Part shown: piece by piece, positions 28,469 through 45,424 of the stretch
Layout: the number at the start of each line of letters is the position of its first letter
How positions within the stretch are numbered: position 1 is the stretch's first letter
NCBI RefSeq assembly: GCF_016786355.1
Contig: NZ_JADWYX010000012.1
Coordinates: forward strand, 54,079 to 116,905
Origin: Frankia sp. AgB1.9
Lineage (GTDB): Bacteria; Actinomycetota; Actinomycetes; Frankiales; Frankiaceae
Reading direction: 5' to 3'
DNA length: 62,827 nt
Notes under the pieces: generated by a model
The model's database searches: none
The model's input: only the letters and a program-made list of their open reading frames with translations
Told to the model about the DNA's origin: nothing
Translations under genes and position numbers: made by a program

Positions 28469-30004
28469 GTGACCGACCGCGACACCACCCCCGTCACGGG
28501 CTCCCAGCGCCAGCTCCCGCTCGGCGAAGGCGAGGACCCAGACCTGCACGAGGTCTGGCGCCAGGCCGTCGCCGGCGTTGCCGACGGCACGCTGTCCGCG
28601 CAGCAGCGCGCCTGGCTGCGGCTGACCCGGCCGCTCGGCCTGGTGCAGGACACCGCGCTGCTCGCCGCGCCGAACGAGTTCACCAAGGATCTGCTCGACT
28701 CCCGGCTGCGCCCGTTCCTGTCGACCGCGCTCACCGCCGCCTACGGTCGAGAGATCCGGGTCGCCGTCACCGTTGAGCATCTGCCCGACCCGGAGCCGAT
28801 GACCGGCCCGATGGTGCTGCCGCAGGGCGCGCTGTCCGGCGCTGGGTCGGGTTCCGGGGACGCGGGCGACGACGGGCGCGCCGACTCACCGCTGGACGCG
28901 CCGACCCCACCCATCCAGCGGGTGGCCACCGGGCTCGGCCGCGACCCGGAGCCGCGACCGTCGGAGCCGGCCCGCCTCAACCCGCGGTACGTCTTCGAGA
29001 CCTTCGTCATCGGCGACAGCAACCGGTTCCCGCATGCGGCCTCGGTCGCCGTCGCCGAGGCGCCGGCGAAGGCCTACAACCCGCTGTTCATCTACGGCGA
29101 CTCCGGCCTTGGCAAGACCCACCTGCTGCATGCGATCGGGCACTACACGAAGAAGCTCTACCCGGACGCGCAGGTCAAGTACGTCAGTACCGAGGAGTTC
29201 ACGAACGACTTCATCAACTCCATCCGCGACGACCGCCAGCAGGCGTTCCAGCGGCGCTACCGGGACATCGACGTGCTGCTCGTCGACGACATCCAGTTCC
29301 TGGAGAACAAGGAGCGCACGCAGGAGGAGTTCTTCCACACGTTCAACGTCCTGCATGACACCGAGAAGCAGCTGGTGATCTCGTCGGACCGCTCGCCACG
29401 GCAGCTGTCGGCACTGGAGGACCGGCTGCGCAGCCGGTTCGAGTGGGGACTGATCACCGACGTCACCCCGCCGGACCTGGAGACCAGGATCGCGATCCTG
29501 TCCAAGAAGGCGGCGATCGAGCGGCTGCCGGTACCCCCGGACGTGCTCGAGTACATCGCGACGCACATCGAGCGCAACATCCGCGAGCTTGAGGGCGCGC
29601 TGATCCGCGTCGCCGCGTTCGCGAGCCTGAACAAGTCGCACGTCGACCGGACACTGGCCGAGATCGTGTTGCGCGACCTGATCCCGGACGCGACGAACAC
29701 CGAGATCACGGCGACCTCGATCATGAACGCGACGGCCTCGTACTTCGGCGTCTCGATGGAGGACCTCTGCGGGACGTCGCGCAGCCGGGTGCTGGTGACG
29801 GCCCGGCAGATCGCGATGTACCTGTGCCGGGAGCTGACCGACCTGTCGCTGCCCAAGATCGGCCAGCACTTCGGCGGCCGGGACCACACGACCGTCATGC
29901 ACGCCAACCGCAAGATCCGCGGTCTGATGGCGGAGCGCCGGGCGATCTACAACCAGGTCACCGAGCTGACGAACCGCATCCGGGCCGAGACGCGCCACCT
30001 GTAG
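28469..30004 (+). CDS. dnaA: Chromosomal replication initiator DnaA
   Basis: 511 residues. Domain I at 15-95, a flexible acidic domain II at ~100-170, the AAA+ domain with Walker [16 protein letters not shown] and Walker [12 protein letters not shown], and domain IV with the DnaA signature [20 protein letters not shown]. It melts oriC and loads helicase. The frame is open for 77 more codons upstream, but GTG 28469 follows GAGGAG and gives the expected N-terminus. Confidence 0.97.
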   Translation: MTDRDTTPVTGSQRQLPLGEGEDPDLHEVWRQAVAGVADGTLSAQQRAWLRLTRPLGLVQDTALLAAPNEFTKDLLDSRLRPFLSTALTAAYGREIRVAVTVEHLPDPEPMTGPMVLPQGALSGAGSGSGDAGDDGRADSPLDAPTPPIQRVATGLGRDPEPRPSEPARLNPRYVFETFVIGDSNRFPHAASVAVAEAPAKAYNPLFIYGDSGLGKTHLLHAIGHYTKKLYPDAQVKYVSTEEFTNDFINSIRDDRQQAFQRRYRDIDVLLVDDIQFLENKERTQEEFFHTFNVLHDTEKQLVISSDRSPRQLSALEDRLRSRFEWGLITDVTPPDLETRIAILSKKAAIERLPVPPDVLEYIATHIERNIRELEGALIRVAAFASLNKSHVDRTLAEIVLRDLIPDATNTEITATSIMNATASYFGVSMEDLCGTSRSRVLVTARQIAMYLCRELTDLSLPKIGQHFGGRDHTTVMHANRKIRGLMAERRAIYNQVTELTNRIRAETRHL

Positions 30005-30054
30005 CCCGGGCTAGCCGGGGCTAGTGCCGCGACCACCAACGCCCGCCCGTCGCG

Positions 30055-30131
30055 TTGATCGCCGTCTTCGCCTTCTGGTGGCTACGAAACAGGCCCGGTA
30101 ACGACCACCAGAGGGCCGAAACGGCGATCAA
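30055..30131. repeat. Long hairpin element, copy A
   Basis: 77-bp imperfect inverted repeat, termini TTGATCGCCGT/ACGGCGATCAA, about 23 of 27 arm positions paired, inner stem CTGGTGG/CCACCAG. It is 50 bp after dnaA. One of five related elements in this window. Confidence 0.8.
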
Positions 30132-30292
30132 GGCGAGGCCGGAACGGGCGAACCTTGCCGGAGGCGGCATTAGTCCAGCGCCAACTGCCCGGGTGCCGGC
30201 CCCTGCCCGGCCGGGCCTCGCAAGGCCTGGGCCGGGGCCGCGGAGGGCCGACCGCTCGAGGCCGGGGCCCGGCCGGGCAGGGCCGGGGCCGG

Positions 30293-30388
30293 CCGCACAA
30301 GGCCGGGGCCGCACAAGGCCGGGGCCGCACAAGGCCGGGGCCGCACAAGGCCGGGGCCGCGCAAGGCCGGGGCCGCGCAAGGCCGGGC
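30293..30388. repeat. 16-bp tandem array, six units, between dnaA and oriC
   Basis: Unit CCGCACAAGGCCGGGG, four perfect copies, then two with CCGCGCAAGG. Preceded by looser GGCCGGGGCC-rich repeats from about 30225. Confidence 0.9.
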
Positions 30389-30392
30389 CGGC

Positions 30393-30437
30393 GCTGGGCC
30401 TGCTGGGCCTGCTGGGCCTGCTGGGCCTGCTGGGCAG
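30393..30437. repeat. 9-bp tandem array, five units
   Basis: Unit GCTGGGCCT, four perfect copies and a final GCTGGGCAG. It follows the 16-bp array directly. Confidence 0.9.
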
Positions 30438-30489
30438 AGCGTCGATCTTCCGATCACAAGGTCTTGGGCCCGGCAGCCCGGTAATACCC

Positions 30490-31085
30490 AGGGATTGTCC
30501 ACAGCCTGTGGGTTCCAGTGGGGATGGGCGGCGCGACCGGTTCCACGCGGTACGTCATCCGAGTCCGGGTCCACACGTCGGTCCCGGTCAGGGACCGTGG
30601 ATGCCCCTGCATACGTCCGACGAGCACGCGTAGGAGCCGAGCGTGCTCGATCTCAGCCACGCACTCTTGCTGGCCGTGATGGGCTCGCGACGCAGGGCTC
30701 AGGCCCGACGAGACCACTTGGGTGGTATTCACCCACAGCTTGTGGACAAGGCTGTGGATTACCTGGGGGCAGCCTGGGGGCAACCGCCCGAGATGGCCAC
30801 GAAGATCACCCCGGAGCCCGCCCCGAGGCCCCAGATTCCTGTGGAGAACCGGGGGACAGCCTGGGGACGACCTGGGTGTAACCGGTGGATGAACGGTGGA
30901 TGGCGACGGGGGACATCGAGCGCTGTGGACAACCACCAGGGTCACGCACAGGTCGACCCACACGATCTCCACCGGCCCATCTGCGGCCTGACCTGGGGAA
31001 ACGCGGGTTTTCCACAGTTTCCACAGCCCCTACTACTACCGCTACCAAGATTTATTTATGAGAGATCAAAAGCTCGAAGAACTAG
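30490..31085. other. oriC: Chromosomal origin of replication oriC
   Basis: Between dnaA and dnaN. DnaA boxes: TTGTCCACA at 30495 (plus strand); TGTGGACAA at 30741 and 30924 (perfect, minus strand); TGTGGATTA 30753; TGTGGAGAA 30840; TTTTCCACA 31008 and GTTTCCACA 31017 (plus strand). The 31040-31082 stretch, with AGATTTATTTATG, is the most AT-rich here and is a candidate unwinding element. All fit the actinobacterial origin layout. Confidence 0.9.
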
Positions 31086-31255
31086 GGCCTGGGGATGACA
31101 CTCGGGCCGTCGCGCTCGGCCTGCCCCGATCCGGGCCAGTTCACGCCTGGCGGACCCGACGTGACGCTCCGCATTCGGCGTACCACTGGACCGCTCGCGA
31201 ACCTGTCGGACGGCTCTGAGATGCTGGACCGCGTTCGTCGCTGAGGGAGGCAGGC

Positions 31256-32419
31256 ATGAAGTTCCGGGTTGAACGGGACGAGTTCACCGAAGCGGTCGCC
31301 TGGACCGCGCGCAGCCTGCCGAGCCGTTCGGCGACAGCGACCAACCAGCAGGTGCTGATGGGCCTGCTGCTGGACGCGACCGGGCCGGGCCTGGTCGTGG
31401 CCGCCTTCGACTACGAGGTCGCCGCACAGGCCACGCTGGAGGCGACCGTCCACGAGGAGGGCCGCGCGCTGGCGCCGGGCCGGATGCTCGCGGACATCAC
31501 CAAGCAGCTGCCGGCCGCGCCGGTCGAGGTCGAGACCGACGACAACAAGCTGGTCATCACCTGCGGCAACGCCCGCTTCACCCTGCAGACGCTGCCCGTC
31601 GACGAGTACCCGACGCTGCCCCCGCTGCCGCCTATCACCGGGCACATCGAGGGAGGCGCGTTCGGCGCCGCCGTCGCCCAGGTGGCGGTCGCCGCGGGCA
31701 AGGACGACACGCTGCCCGTGCTGACCGGCGTGCGGCTGGAGATCGAGGGCGACACCCTGACGCTCGCGGCCACCGACCGCTACCGGCTCGCCGTCCGCAC
31801 CCTCAAGTGGAGCCCGTCGAGCCCCGACGCCGCCGGAGTCGCGCTCATCCCGGCGCGCACCCTGCTGGACACGGCGCGCTCGCTCGGCGGCGGCACGGCC
31901 CAGGTAGCGATCGCGCTCGGCACGGGTCCGTCCGGGGAGGCGCTCGCCGGCTTCGCGGGCAACCACCGCCAGACCACGACCCGGCTCGTCGACGGCCAGT
32001 TCCCGCCATACCGCAAGCTGCTGCCCGACTCGTGCCCGCTGACCGCCCAGGCCGAGAAAGGCCCGCTGCTGGAGGCCGTCAAGCGGGTCGCGCTGGTAGC
32101 GCCGAAGACGGCCCCCGTGCGGCTGGCGTTCAGCGCGGACCACCTGCGGCTCGAGGCCGGCAGCCACGGCGGCGAGGCGCAGGCCTCCGAGACGCTGCCC
32201 GCCACGTACGACGGCCCCGACCTGGAGGTCGCGTTCAACCCGGCGTACCTGCAGGACGCGCTGACGGCGGTCGAGTCCGACCAGGTCGAGTTCGGCTTCG
32301 CCAGCGCCGAGGACGCCGAGGTGGCGGCCAAGAAGCCGGCCATCCTGACCGGTAAGGGCGCCGGCGACGAGCTGCCGGACTACCGCTACCTGCTCATGCC
32401 GATCCAGCTGAACGGCTGA
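31256..32419 (+). CDS. dnaN: DNA polymerase III beta clamp
   Basis: 387 residues. Sliding-clamp family: MKFRVERDEFTEAVAWTARS at the start, SGD-like core TDRYRLAVRTL, and the C-terminal DYRYLLMPIQLNG. A ring dimer tethers the replicase to DNA. ATG preceded by GAGGGAGGCAGG. It lies immediately upstream of recF with a 9-bp gap; there is no gnd gene between them as there is in mycobacteria. Confidence 0.97.
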   Translation: MKFRVERDEFTEAVAWTARSLPSRSATATNQQVLMGLLLDATGPGLVVAAFDYEVAAQATLEATVHEEGRALAPGRMLADITKQLPAAPVEVETDDNKLVITCGNARFTLQTLPVDEYPTLPPLPPITGHIEGGAFGAAVAQVAVAAGKDDTLPVLTGVRLEIEGDTLTLAATDRYRLAVRTLKWSPSSPDAAGVALIPARTLLDTARSLGGGTAQVAIALGTGPSGEALAGFAGNHRQTTTRLVDGQFPPYRKLLPDSCPLTAQAEKGPLLEAVKRVALVAPKTAPVRLAFSADHLRLEAGSHGGEAQASETLPATYDGPDLEVAFNPAYLQDALTAVESDQVEFGFASAEDAEVAAKKPAILTGKGAGDELPDYRYLLMPIQLNG

Positions 32420-32428
32420 CCGGGTGAC

Positions 32429-33553
32429 GTGCACGTCACGCACCTGCAACTGGTCGATTTCCGGTCCTACCCGGCGCTTGAGCTGACCCTCCCCCCTGGA
32501 GTGGTCACCTTCGTGGGAGCCAACGGCCAGGGCAAGACGAACCTGCTCGAAGCCGTCGGCTACGTCGCCACTCTCGGCAGTCACCGGGTCTCCGGCGACA
32601 CGCCGCTGATCCGCGAGGGCGCCGAGCGCGCGGTGATCCGGTCCCGGATCGTGAACGGTGACCGGGCCGCGCTGGCCGAGATCGAGATCGTCACCGGCCG
32701 GGCCAACAAGGTCCGGCTGAACCGCCGCCCGCTCAGCCGGCCGCGTGAGCTGCTCGGCCTGCTGTCGGTCGTGCTGTTCGCGCCGGAGGACCTGGCGATG
32801 GTCAAGGGTGACCCGGGCGAGCGCCGGCGGTTCCTCGACGAGCTGCTGGTCGCCAGGACACCGCGGCTGGCCGCGGTGATCGCCGACTACGAACGGGTCC
32901 TGCGCCAGCGCACCACCCTGCTGCGCGCCCATGGTGACCTGCGGACCCTCGAGTCCTGGGACGAGGCGCTGGCCCGGCACGGCGCCGAGCTGCTCGCCGC
33001 CCGGCTGGCGCTCGTCGACGACCTGCGGCCCCGGGTCCAGGCCGCGTACGCCGCCGTGGCCGGCACCGCGGACGAGGACGCGACCGAGAAGGGCGTCGGC
33101 GTCGACTACCGGTGTGGCGTGGCGCTGCCGGAGGGCGCGGACCGGGACACGATCGCGGCCGCGCTGATCGCCGAGCTCGCCCGCGTGCGGCCCCGCGAGA
33201 TCGAGCGGGGGGTGACCCTCGTCGGCCCGCACCGCGACGAGCTGGCGCTGGCGGTCGGCGGCCGCCCGGCCCGCGGCTACGCCAGCCACGGCGAGTCGTG
33301 GTCGCTCGCGCTCGCGCTGCGGCTGGCGTCCTACGAGCTGCTCGAGGCCGACGACCGGGCGCCGGTGCTGCTGCTCGACGACGTCTTCGCGGAGCTGGAC
33401 GCGCACCGCCGGCGCCGGCTCGCCGAGCTCGTCGCGCCGGCCGAGCAGGTGCTGATCACGGCCGCGGTCGGCGCCGATGTGCCTGCCGAGCTGGGCGGCC
33501 CGCGGTTCACCGTCCAGCGGGGGGAGGTGCTCGATGTCGCCGGATCCGGCTGA
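32429..33553 (+). CDS. recF: Recombination mediator RecF
   Basis: 374-residue SMC-like ATPase acting with RecO/RecR to load RecA at gaps. Walker [26 protein letters not shown], an SHGES signature ([16 protein letters not shown]) and Walker [14 protein letters not shown] are all visible. GTG start. Its 3' end overlaps the DUF721 gene by 20 bp. Confidence 0.96.
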   Translation: MHVTHLQLVDFRSYPALELTLPPGVVTFVGANGQGKTNLLEAVGYVATLGSHRVSGDTPLIREGAERAVIRSRIVNGDRAALAEIEIVTGRANKVRLNRRPLSRPRELLGLLSVVLFAPEDLAMVKGDPGERRRFLDELLVARTPRLAAVIADYERVLRQRTTLLRAHGDLRTLESWDEALARHGAELLAARLALVDDLRPRVQAAYAAVAGTADEDATEKGVGVDYRCGVALPEGADRDTIAAALIAELARVRPREIERGVTLVGPHRDELALAVGGRPARGYASHGESWSLALALRLASYELLEADDRAPVLLLDDVFAELDAHRRRRLAELVAPAEQVLITAAVGADVPAELGGPRFTVQRGEVLDVAGSG

Positions 33554-34142
33554 GCCCGACGAGGCCGCCGCGCCGCGGGTCACCGGCGCGGACCTCGCCC
33601 GCCAGGTGCTCGCCGCCGCGAAGGCGGACGCGCGGGCCCGGGCCAGGGGTGGTCGGCCGGGCGGCGGGGGCGGCCCGGGCCGAGGGGCCGACGCCTCGAC
33701 GGCCGGCGCGACGCCGACGGACGACGACCGGGAGCCGCCGCGCCGGCCCCGGCTGCCCGGGATCGCGGCGCCCGGCCGGGAGTGGCGCGAACCGACCAGC
33801 TTCGCGGCCTCGATCAACCGGATGCTCGCCGCCAGGGGCTGGCAGACGAAGGCGAAGGACTCCGGGGTTCTGGCCAACTGGGACGTCATCGTCGGCCCGG
33901 AGATCGCCTCGCACGCGACCCCGGTCTCGCTGCGCGACGGCCTGCTGGAGCTGGAGGCGGAGTCGACAGCGTGGGCCACCCAGCTTCGGTTGCTGGCCCC
34001 GCGGCTGCTCGGCGTGCTGCGTCGTGAGCTGGGCGAGGGCGTCGTCTCCCGGATCACCGTTCGCGGCCCGTCGGCTCCGTCCTGGCGGCACGGGCCGGCG
34101 CAGATGCCGGGCGGCCGCGGGCCCCGGGACACCTACGGCTGA
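33534..34142 (+). CDS. DUF721 (DciA-like) protein
   Basis: 202 residues. The DUF721 domain occupies about 95-180: [59 protein letters not shown]. The N-terminal half is disordered, Ala/Arg/Gly/Pro rich. This family sits after recF in actinobacteria (Rv0004) and is related to DciA, a helicase-loading factor; that role is inferred by family. The chosen ATG overlaps recF. Confidence 0.85.
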   Translation: MSPDPAEPDEAAAPRVTGADLARQVLAAAKADARARARGGRPGGGGGPGRGADASTAGATPTDDDREPPRRPRLPGIAAPGREWREPTSFAASINRMLAARGWQTKAKDSGVLANWDVIVGPEIASHATPVSLRDGLLELEAESTAWATQLRLLAPRLLGVLRRELGEGVVSRITVRGPSAPSWRHGPAQMPGGRGPRDTYG

Positions 34143-36398
<2,256 letters not shown>

Positions 36399-36494
36399 CG
36401 GGGGCCGAGGCGGACAGCCCTGTTCGCTGGCGTGCGGCCAGCTTCCCAGGTAGCCCGCAATGTCTACCCGGGGGGCGACCCCCGGACCCCCGAT

Positions 36495-36511
36495 GTCGGG
36501 CTTCGCCCGAC
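36495..36511 (+). terminator. Hairpin after gyrB
   Basis: GTCGGGC/GCCCGAC with a TTC loop, preceded by a second C/G-rich inverted pair (GGGGGCGACCCCC at about 36470). It lies in the 276-bp gyrB-gyrA gap and probably attenuates or ends gyrB transcripts. Confidence 0.5.
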
Positions 36512-36674
36512 TGGGGCGGGTCTGGCTACAGGCCTGAATGCACTGATCGAGACAGACCGGGTTACCGAGAAACAGTCACCTAGGAATACCGAGACCTACA
36601 GCGCTAGCTGAGACGACAGCAGTTCAGCGGGACAGCAGTCAACCGGTTAGCTCCGAACTGCCTGGAAGGACATC

Positions 36675-39167
<2,493 letters not shown>

Positions 39168-39219
39168 CGCCTGACTGCGAGGCCGGGCCCATGGCTGGCG
39201 GGAAGCTAAGGGGAGACGC

Positions 39220-40473
39220 GTGAGCGAGAAGGACGAGCGGCCGGGTCGGTCCGGCGGCCTCCCGACGGCCGCGGCCGACAGCGAGGCAGCCGGCAACCCC
39301 TTCTTCGAGAAGGTCGGCGGGACCAAGAAGGACGCCCCGGCAGCGGGCGCGTCCGCCGACGCCGCCGGGGCACGGACGGCGACCAAGGAGCCGGTCGAGG
39401 ACGACGACGACAAGACGGCGGCCGTTCGGCCGCTGTCGTCGGCGGCCCCGGCGCCGGCTGCGGCCGCGCCCGCGCCCGCGCCGAAGTCCTCGGCCGGCTC
39501 CAAGGGAGTCGCCTCGAACCGGGCCGGGACCGCGACCGCCAAGGTCGCCACGCCGGCCGCGAGCCCGCCCGCGTCCGTTTCGGAACGGTATGCCGCGGCT
39601 GGCCGCGGCGCGCCGGCCAAAACGGCCGCGGCGGACCAGCTGGCGCAAGCGCCGCGCGACCCAGACACCATGGCCATCGTGCGTACCCCAGCCCGGCCCT
39701 CCGGGTCGGACAACGGCCGGGACAGCGGTGCCCGGGACAGTGGCGCCCGGGACGATCGCGGTCGAACCGGGGCCGCCGACCGTGGCGCCGAGGCGCGGAC
39801 GGTCGCGGCCGTCGGCGCGGCGTCCGTGGCGGCCGACCCGGACCGGACCGTCGTAGACCCCGCCGTGAAGCCGAACCTGGCCAAGTCCGGCCGTGGTCCC
39901 GCGGTCCCGGCGGAGCGGATGCCGACCCCGGCGCCAGGCGCCCGGACGACCGCGCCCGGCGAACGCGGTCGCGAACAGCGGGCGTGGGCCCGACCGGGCC
40001 GTGGCGGGTCGGAGCCGGCCGCCGGCTACGCCGGCCGGCCTGACACCGACCGGCCCGAGCCGGCCCGGGCGGGTGACTACCCGGCCGACTACGGCGACCC
40101 GGACGGTTCGCGCACGGGTCGGCGGGCCAGGCTGCGGCTCACCAGGGTCAGCCCACTGACCGTGACCCGCCTCGCGTTCGCGTTCTCGTTGTGCCTGTTC
40201 CTTGTGATCATGGTCGCGGTGGCGGTGCTCTGGTTCGTGCTGAACTCGGTCGGTGTGTTCAACAGCATCACCGATGCCGCCGGCACCCTGACCTCGGGCG
40301 AGAGCCACAGCGTCAGCTCGTGGCTGTCGTTCGGCCGCGCCATGCAGATCAGCCTGCTCGTCGGCGCGATCAACGTCGTCCTGCTGACGCTGCTGGCCAC
40401 CCTCGGGGCGATGCTCTACAACCTCTGCGCCGACATGATCGGTGGGATTGAGGTCACACTCAGCGATCGGTAG
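39220..40473 (+). CDS. DUF3566 membrane protein
   Basis: 417 residues. The C-terminal ~125 residues are DUF3566: VSPLTVTRLAFAFSLCLFLV, then helix 1, GVFNSITDAAGTL, WLSFGRAMQISLLVGAINVV and helix 2 to the end. The first ~290 residues are disordered, rich in Ala, Pro, Gly and Arg, with acidic patches. It always lies after gyrA in actinobacteria (Rv0007); function unknown, envelope/division link inferred. GTG start preceded by AGGGGAGA. Confidence 0.88.
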   Translation: MSEKDERPGRSGGLPTAAADSEAAGNPFFEKVGGTKKDAPAAGASADAAGARTATKEPVEDDDDKTAAVRPLSSAAPAPAAAAPAPAPKSSAGSKGVASNRAGTATAKVATPAASPPASVSERYAAAGRGAPAKTAAADQLAQAPRDPDTMAIVRTPARPSGSDNGRDSGARDSGARDDRGRTGAADRGAEARTVAAVGAASVAADPDRTVVDPAVKPNLAKSGRGPAVPAERMPTPAPGARTTAPGERGREQRAWARPGRGGSEPAAGYAGRPDTDRPEPARAGDYPADYGDPDGSRTGRRARLRLTRVSPLTVTRLAFAFSLCLFLVIMVAVAVLWFVLNSVGVFNSITDAAGTLTSGESHSVSSWLSFGRAMQISLLVGAINVVLLTLLATLGAMLYNLCADMIGGIEVTLSDR

Positions 40474-40559
40474 CGGGAAGCCGGGCGGTGGCCGTCCACC
40501 TGGTCGCCACCGTCCTGATACTCTTGCTCTCGCGCCCGAAACGACCTCAGTAACTCCCC

Positions 40560-40633
40560 GGACCTATAGCTCAGCCGGTTAGAGCGCTTCCCTGATAAGG
40601 AAGAGGCCGGTGGTTCAAGTCCACCTAGGTCCA
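40560..40633 (+). tRNA. tRNA-Ile (GAT)
   Basis: Cloverleaf of 74 nt. Acceptor GGACCTA/TAGGTCC, anticodon loop CTGATAA (GAT), T-arm GGTTCAAGTCC. CCA is not encoded: the discriminator A is followed by CACA. Confidence 0.95.
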
Positions 40634-40654
40634 CACAGCACCAGCAGACCATTC

Positions 40655-40697
40655 GCCGGTCTCGCTCCCTTTTCGATGGGAGCGGGCCGGCTTTTTC
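40655..40697 (+). terminator. Intrinsic terminator after tRNA-Ile
   Basis: Stem CGCTCCC/GGGAGCG extended by GCCGG/CCGGC, followed by CTTTTT. It is one of only two clear T-tract terminators in the window. Confidence 0.85.
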
Positions 40698-40739
40698 ATG
40701 CGCGGAATCGCGGCCGTCCCACCAGCGCGGCGGGCTGGC

Positions 40740-40816
40740 TTGATCGCTGTTTGCGCCCTCCAGTGGTTGCGAAGCGGCTCTGAGTACGACCACGGGAGGG
40801 CCAGAACGGCGATCAA
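40740..40816. repeat. Long hairpin element, copy B
   Basis: 77 bp, termini TTGATCGCTGTTTG/CAGAACGGCGATCAA, inner stem near CCAGTGGT/ACCACGGG. Between the tRNA-Ile terminator and the accessory cluster. Confidence 0.75.
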
Positions 40817-41133
40817 GCTCGGCGAAGTCGATCGTTCGAGCGGCCGATCTTGTCGGGGCTTCGCGGCGTCACCTCGCGTGACGATCTGATTTCACACTCA
40901 GTGTGATGGGTAGCTACTTGGCGGATGCGGGTGTTGACGCTTCCGCGTGGGGGCGGCGGGATGCCGTCGAGTTGGTCGTCTGTGCTGGACCAAATCGTTA
41001 CGCGCGGGCCTCTGGCGTCGAGAGTGCGGTCGATTTGCAGGAAGATCGGCGAAATTTGTCCTAATGTGCCATCAACGGCGCTGCTCTCGACCGATCGGCG
41101 AGAGGGAGCCTCAACCGCTGGGAGGGCGCACCG
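40817..41133 (+). promoter_or_regulatory. Upstream region of the GT4 cluster with an operator-like palindrome
   Basis: 317 bp without a credible gene. It contains TCACACTCAGTGTGA (40892-40906), a perfect 6-bp inverted repeat with a 3-nt spacer, the size and shape of a GntR/TetR-type operator. CTGGGAGGG precedes the TTG start of the next gene. Confidence 0.45.
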
Positions 41134-42393
41134 TTGCGGATCGCGTTGCTGTCGTACCGCAGTCTCCCGACTTGTGGGGGCCAGGGCGTGTACGTCCGCC
41201 AGCTGTCCAAGGAGCTCATCGCCCTCGGCCACGAGGTCACGGTGGTCAGCGGACCCCCCTACCCGGTCCTGGACGACGGGGTCGAGCTGCGGGAGCTGCC
41301 CAGCCTCGACCTCTGGAGCGAGCCGAACCCGTTCCGTTGGCCGTCGCCGCGTGAGCTGACGAACGTCGCCTCGATGGCGGAGTTCGTGATGATGCGGTCG
41401 GGCCAGTTCTCCGAGCCGCTGGCGTTCAGCCTCCGGGCGCACAAGGCCCTGCGGCCACGCAAGGGGACCCCGCCTCCGTTCGACATCGTCCACGACAACC
41501 AGACCCTCGGGTACGGGACGCTCGCGCTGCGACGGGCGCTGGCCCCGCACAAGATCCCGCTGGTCGCAACGCTGCACCACCCGATCACCGTCGACCGTCG
41601 GCTGCACCTGGAGGCCACCACCGGTCGCTGGGCCCGGTTCGGCGTCCGGCGCTGGTACTCCTTCCTGCCGATGCAGGCGCGGGTCGCGCGCGGGCTGGAC
41701 GGGATCGTCATCCCGTCCGAGAGCTCGCGGGCGGACATCATCACGGACATGGCCCTGCCGGACGACCGGATGCACACGGTGCCGCTCGGCACCGACCACG
41801 AGGTCTTCTCGCCGGACCCGTCGATCGCCAAGGTGCCGGGCCGGATCGTCGTCGTCACCAGTGCGGACGTCCCCCTCAAGGGGCTGATGGTGCTGCTGGA
41901 GGCGCTTGCGAAGCTCCGGGTCGAGCGGGAGAACGCCCACGTCGTCTGCGTCGGCAAGGCGCGACCTGGTGGGGCCGCGGCCAAGCAGGTCATCGAGCTC
42001 GGGCTCACCGACGCGGTGACCTTCCGGTCGAACCTCGAGCAGTCCGACCTGGTCGACCTGCTGCGCTCGGCCGAGGTCGCCGTCGTGCCGTCGCTGTACG
42101 AGGGCTTCAGCCTGCCGGCCGTCGAGGAGATGTCCGTCGGGCTGCCGCTGGTCGCGACCACCGCGGGCGCGCTGCCCGAGGTGACCGGACCGGACGGCGA
42201 GGCCGCGCTGACCGTGCCGCCGGGTGACTCGGGCGCGATGGCGGTGGCCATCGACCGGCTGCTCGGTGACCCGGAGCTGCGGGCACGGCTCGGTGCCGGC
42301 GGGCGGGCCCGCGTCGAGGCGAAGTTCTCCTGGCGAGCCGCGACGGCGGCCACCGCGCGGTGGTACGCCGAGCGGATCGATGCCGTCAGGTAG
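41134..42393 (+). CDS. GT-B glycosyltransferase (family 4 type)
   Basis: 419 residues. N-terminal Rossmann half with GGQGVYVRQLSKELIALGHE, C-terminal half with the donor-binding YEGFSLPAVEEMSVGLPLVAT (E-x7-E). It transfers a sugar from a nucleotide donor to an unidentified acceptor. TTG start chosen because MRIALLSYRSLP is the usual GT4 N-terminus. First of four genes in tight succession (3, -14 and 23 bp), so an operon. Confidence 0.85.
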   Translation: MRIALLSYRSLPTCGGQGVYVRQLSKELIALGHEVTVVSGPPYPVLDDGVELRELPSLDLWSEPNPFRWPSPRELTNVASMAEFVMMRSGQFSEPLAFSLRAHKALRPRKGTPPPFDIVHDNQTLGYGTLALRRALAPHKIPLVATLHHPITVDRRLHLEATTGRWARFGVRRWYSFLPMQARVARGLDGIVIPSESSRADIITDMALPDDRMHTVPLGTDHEVFSPDPSIAKVPGRIVVVTSADVPLKGLMVLLEALAKLRVERENAHVVCVGKARPGGAAAKQVIELGLTDAVTFRSNLEQSDLVDLLRSAEVAVVPSLYEGFSLPAVEEMSVGLPLVATTAGALPEVTGPDGEAALTVPPGDSGAMAVAIDRLLGDPELRARLGAGGRARVEAKFSWRAATAATARWYAERIDAVR

Positions 42394-42396
42394 CCG

Positions 42397-43180
42397 ATGC
42401 TGACCGTTGACTTCGACCGGTTCCCGGTCGGTCCTGGCGATCGCGTGCTCGACCTCGGCTGCGGGGGCGGTAGGCACGCCTTCGAGGCCTACCGACGCGG
42501 CGCCGACGTCGTGGGCCTGGACTATTCCTTCGACGACGTGGCCGGTGTCGCCCGGATGTTCGGCGCGATGGCGCTGGAGGGCCAGATCCCGGCCTCCGGG
42601 CGGGCGGGCGGGGTGCGCGGCGACGCCTTCGGGCTGCCGTTCGCGGACGACACGTTCGACCGGGTCATCGCGTCCGAGATCCTCGAACACCTGCCGGCGG
42701 ACGAGAAGGCGATGGCTGAGCTGGTCCGGGTGCTGCGCCCGGGCGGGCTGGCCGCCGTCACCGTGCCGGCGTGGCTGCCGGAGCGGCTGTGCTGGGCGCT
42801 CTCCTCCGGCTACCACACGGTCGAGGGCGGGCACGTGCGCATCTACCGGCGCGACGAGCTGCTGGGCCGGCTCACCGCAGCCGGGCTGGAGTACCTCGGC
42901 GGTCACAGCGCGCACGCCCTGCACGCGCCCTACTGGTGGCTGCGGTGCCTGGTCGGCGTGCACGACGACGACCACCCGGCTACGCGGCTGTACCACCGGA
43001 TGCTGGTCTGGGACATGATGAAGCGCCCCCGGACGACCCGGTGGACCGAGCAGCTGCTCAACCCGGTCCTGGGCAAAAGCGTCGTGTTCTACCTGCGCAA
43101 GCCCCTGGACGTGGGCCAGCTGACGGTTTCGGTGCCCGAGCCGTCCACCGCCCAGCGTGAGGCGTTCGCGGAGACTGGCC

Positions 43181-43194
<14 letters not shown>
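42397..43194 (+). CDS. Class I SAM-dependent methyltransferase
   Basis: 265 residues. Motif I VLDLGCGGGRHAFEAYRRGA, acidic loop VVGLDY, motif post-I GDAFGLPFADDTFDRVIASE, and EILEHLPADEKAMAELVRVL. Methyltransf_11 type. The C-terminal ~100 residues (HAPYWWLRCLVGVHDDDHP) are a variable substrate part. Starts 3 bp after the glycosyltransferase. Confidence 0.85.
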
Positions 43195-45102
<1,908 letters not shown>

Positions 45103-45257
45103 GGGTCCCGGTTCGGGATCTGGCACCTGCGGCTTGGCCGCGCCTCGCCGGCCGCCGCCGCGTCGGACGCCCGCGCCAACCGGGCGCAGGCCGACGCCAT
45201 CGCGAACCGCGCCCATTCCGCCCTGGCCGGCTGACGGTGCCCGCGGCATCCCGCCAG

Positions 45258-45403
45258 CCGCGTTCCGCGGAACGCGGAGATCGTCAGGCAGCGCCCGCAG
45301 GACCCGCCGCCGCGGCTTCGCGTTCCGCGGAACGCGGAGATCGCTGGACAGCGTCAGCAGGATCTGCCAGCCCGGTTTCCCGTTCCGCGGAACGCGGAGA
45401 TCG
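45258..45403 (+). repeat. Three palindromic REP-like units (inverse orientation)
   Basis: CGTTCCGCGGAACGCGGAGATC recurs at about 45262, 45322 and 45381, period 61-62 bp, with related spacers. It is the reverse complement of the units at 21947-22155. Between convergent genes, so it may also end transcription. Confidence 0.75.
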
Positions 45404-45424
45404 TTTGGTTAGCCCACGCGGCGG

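Noticed and set aside
45258..45403. CRISPR-like array (repeat every 61-62 bp)
   Set aside because: Only three units, the repeat is a perfect palindrome, and the spacers are homologous to each other; no cas genes nearby.
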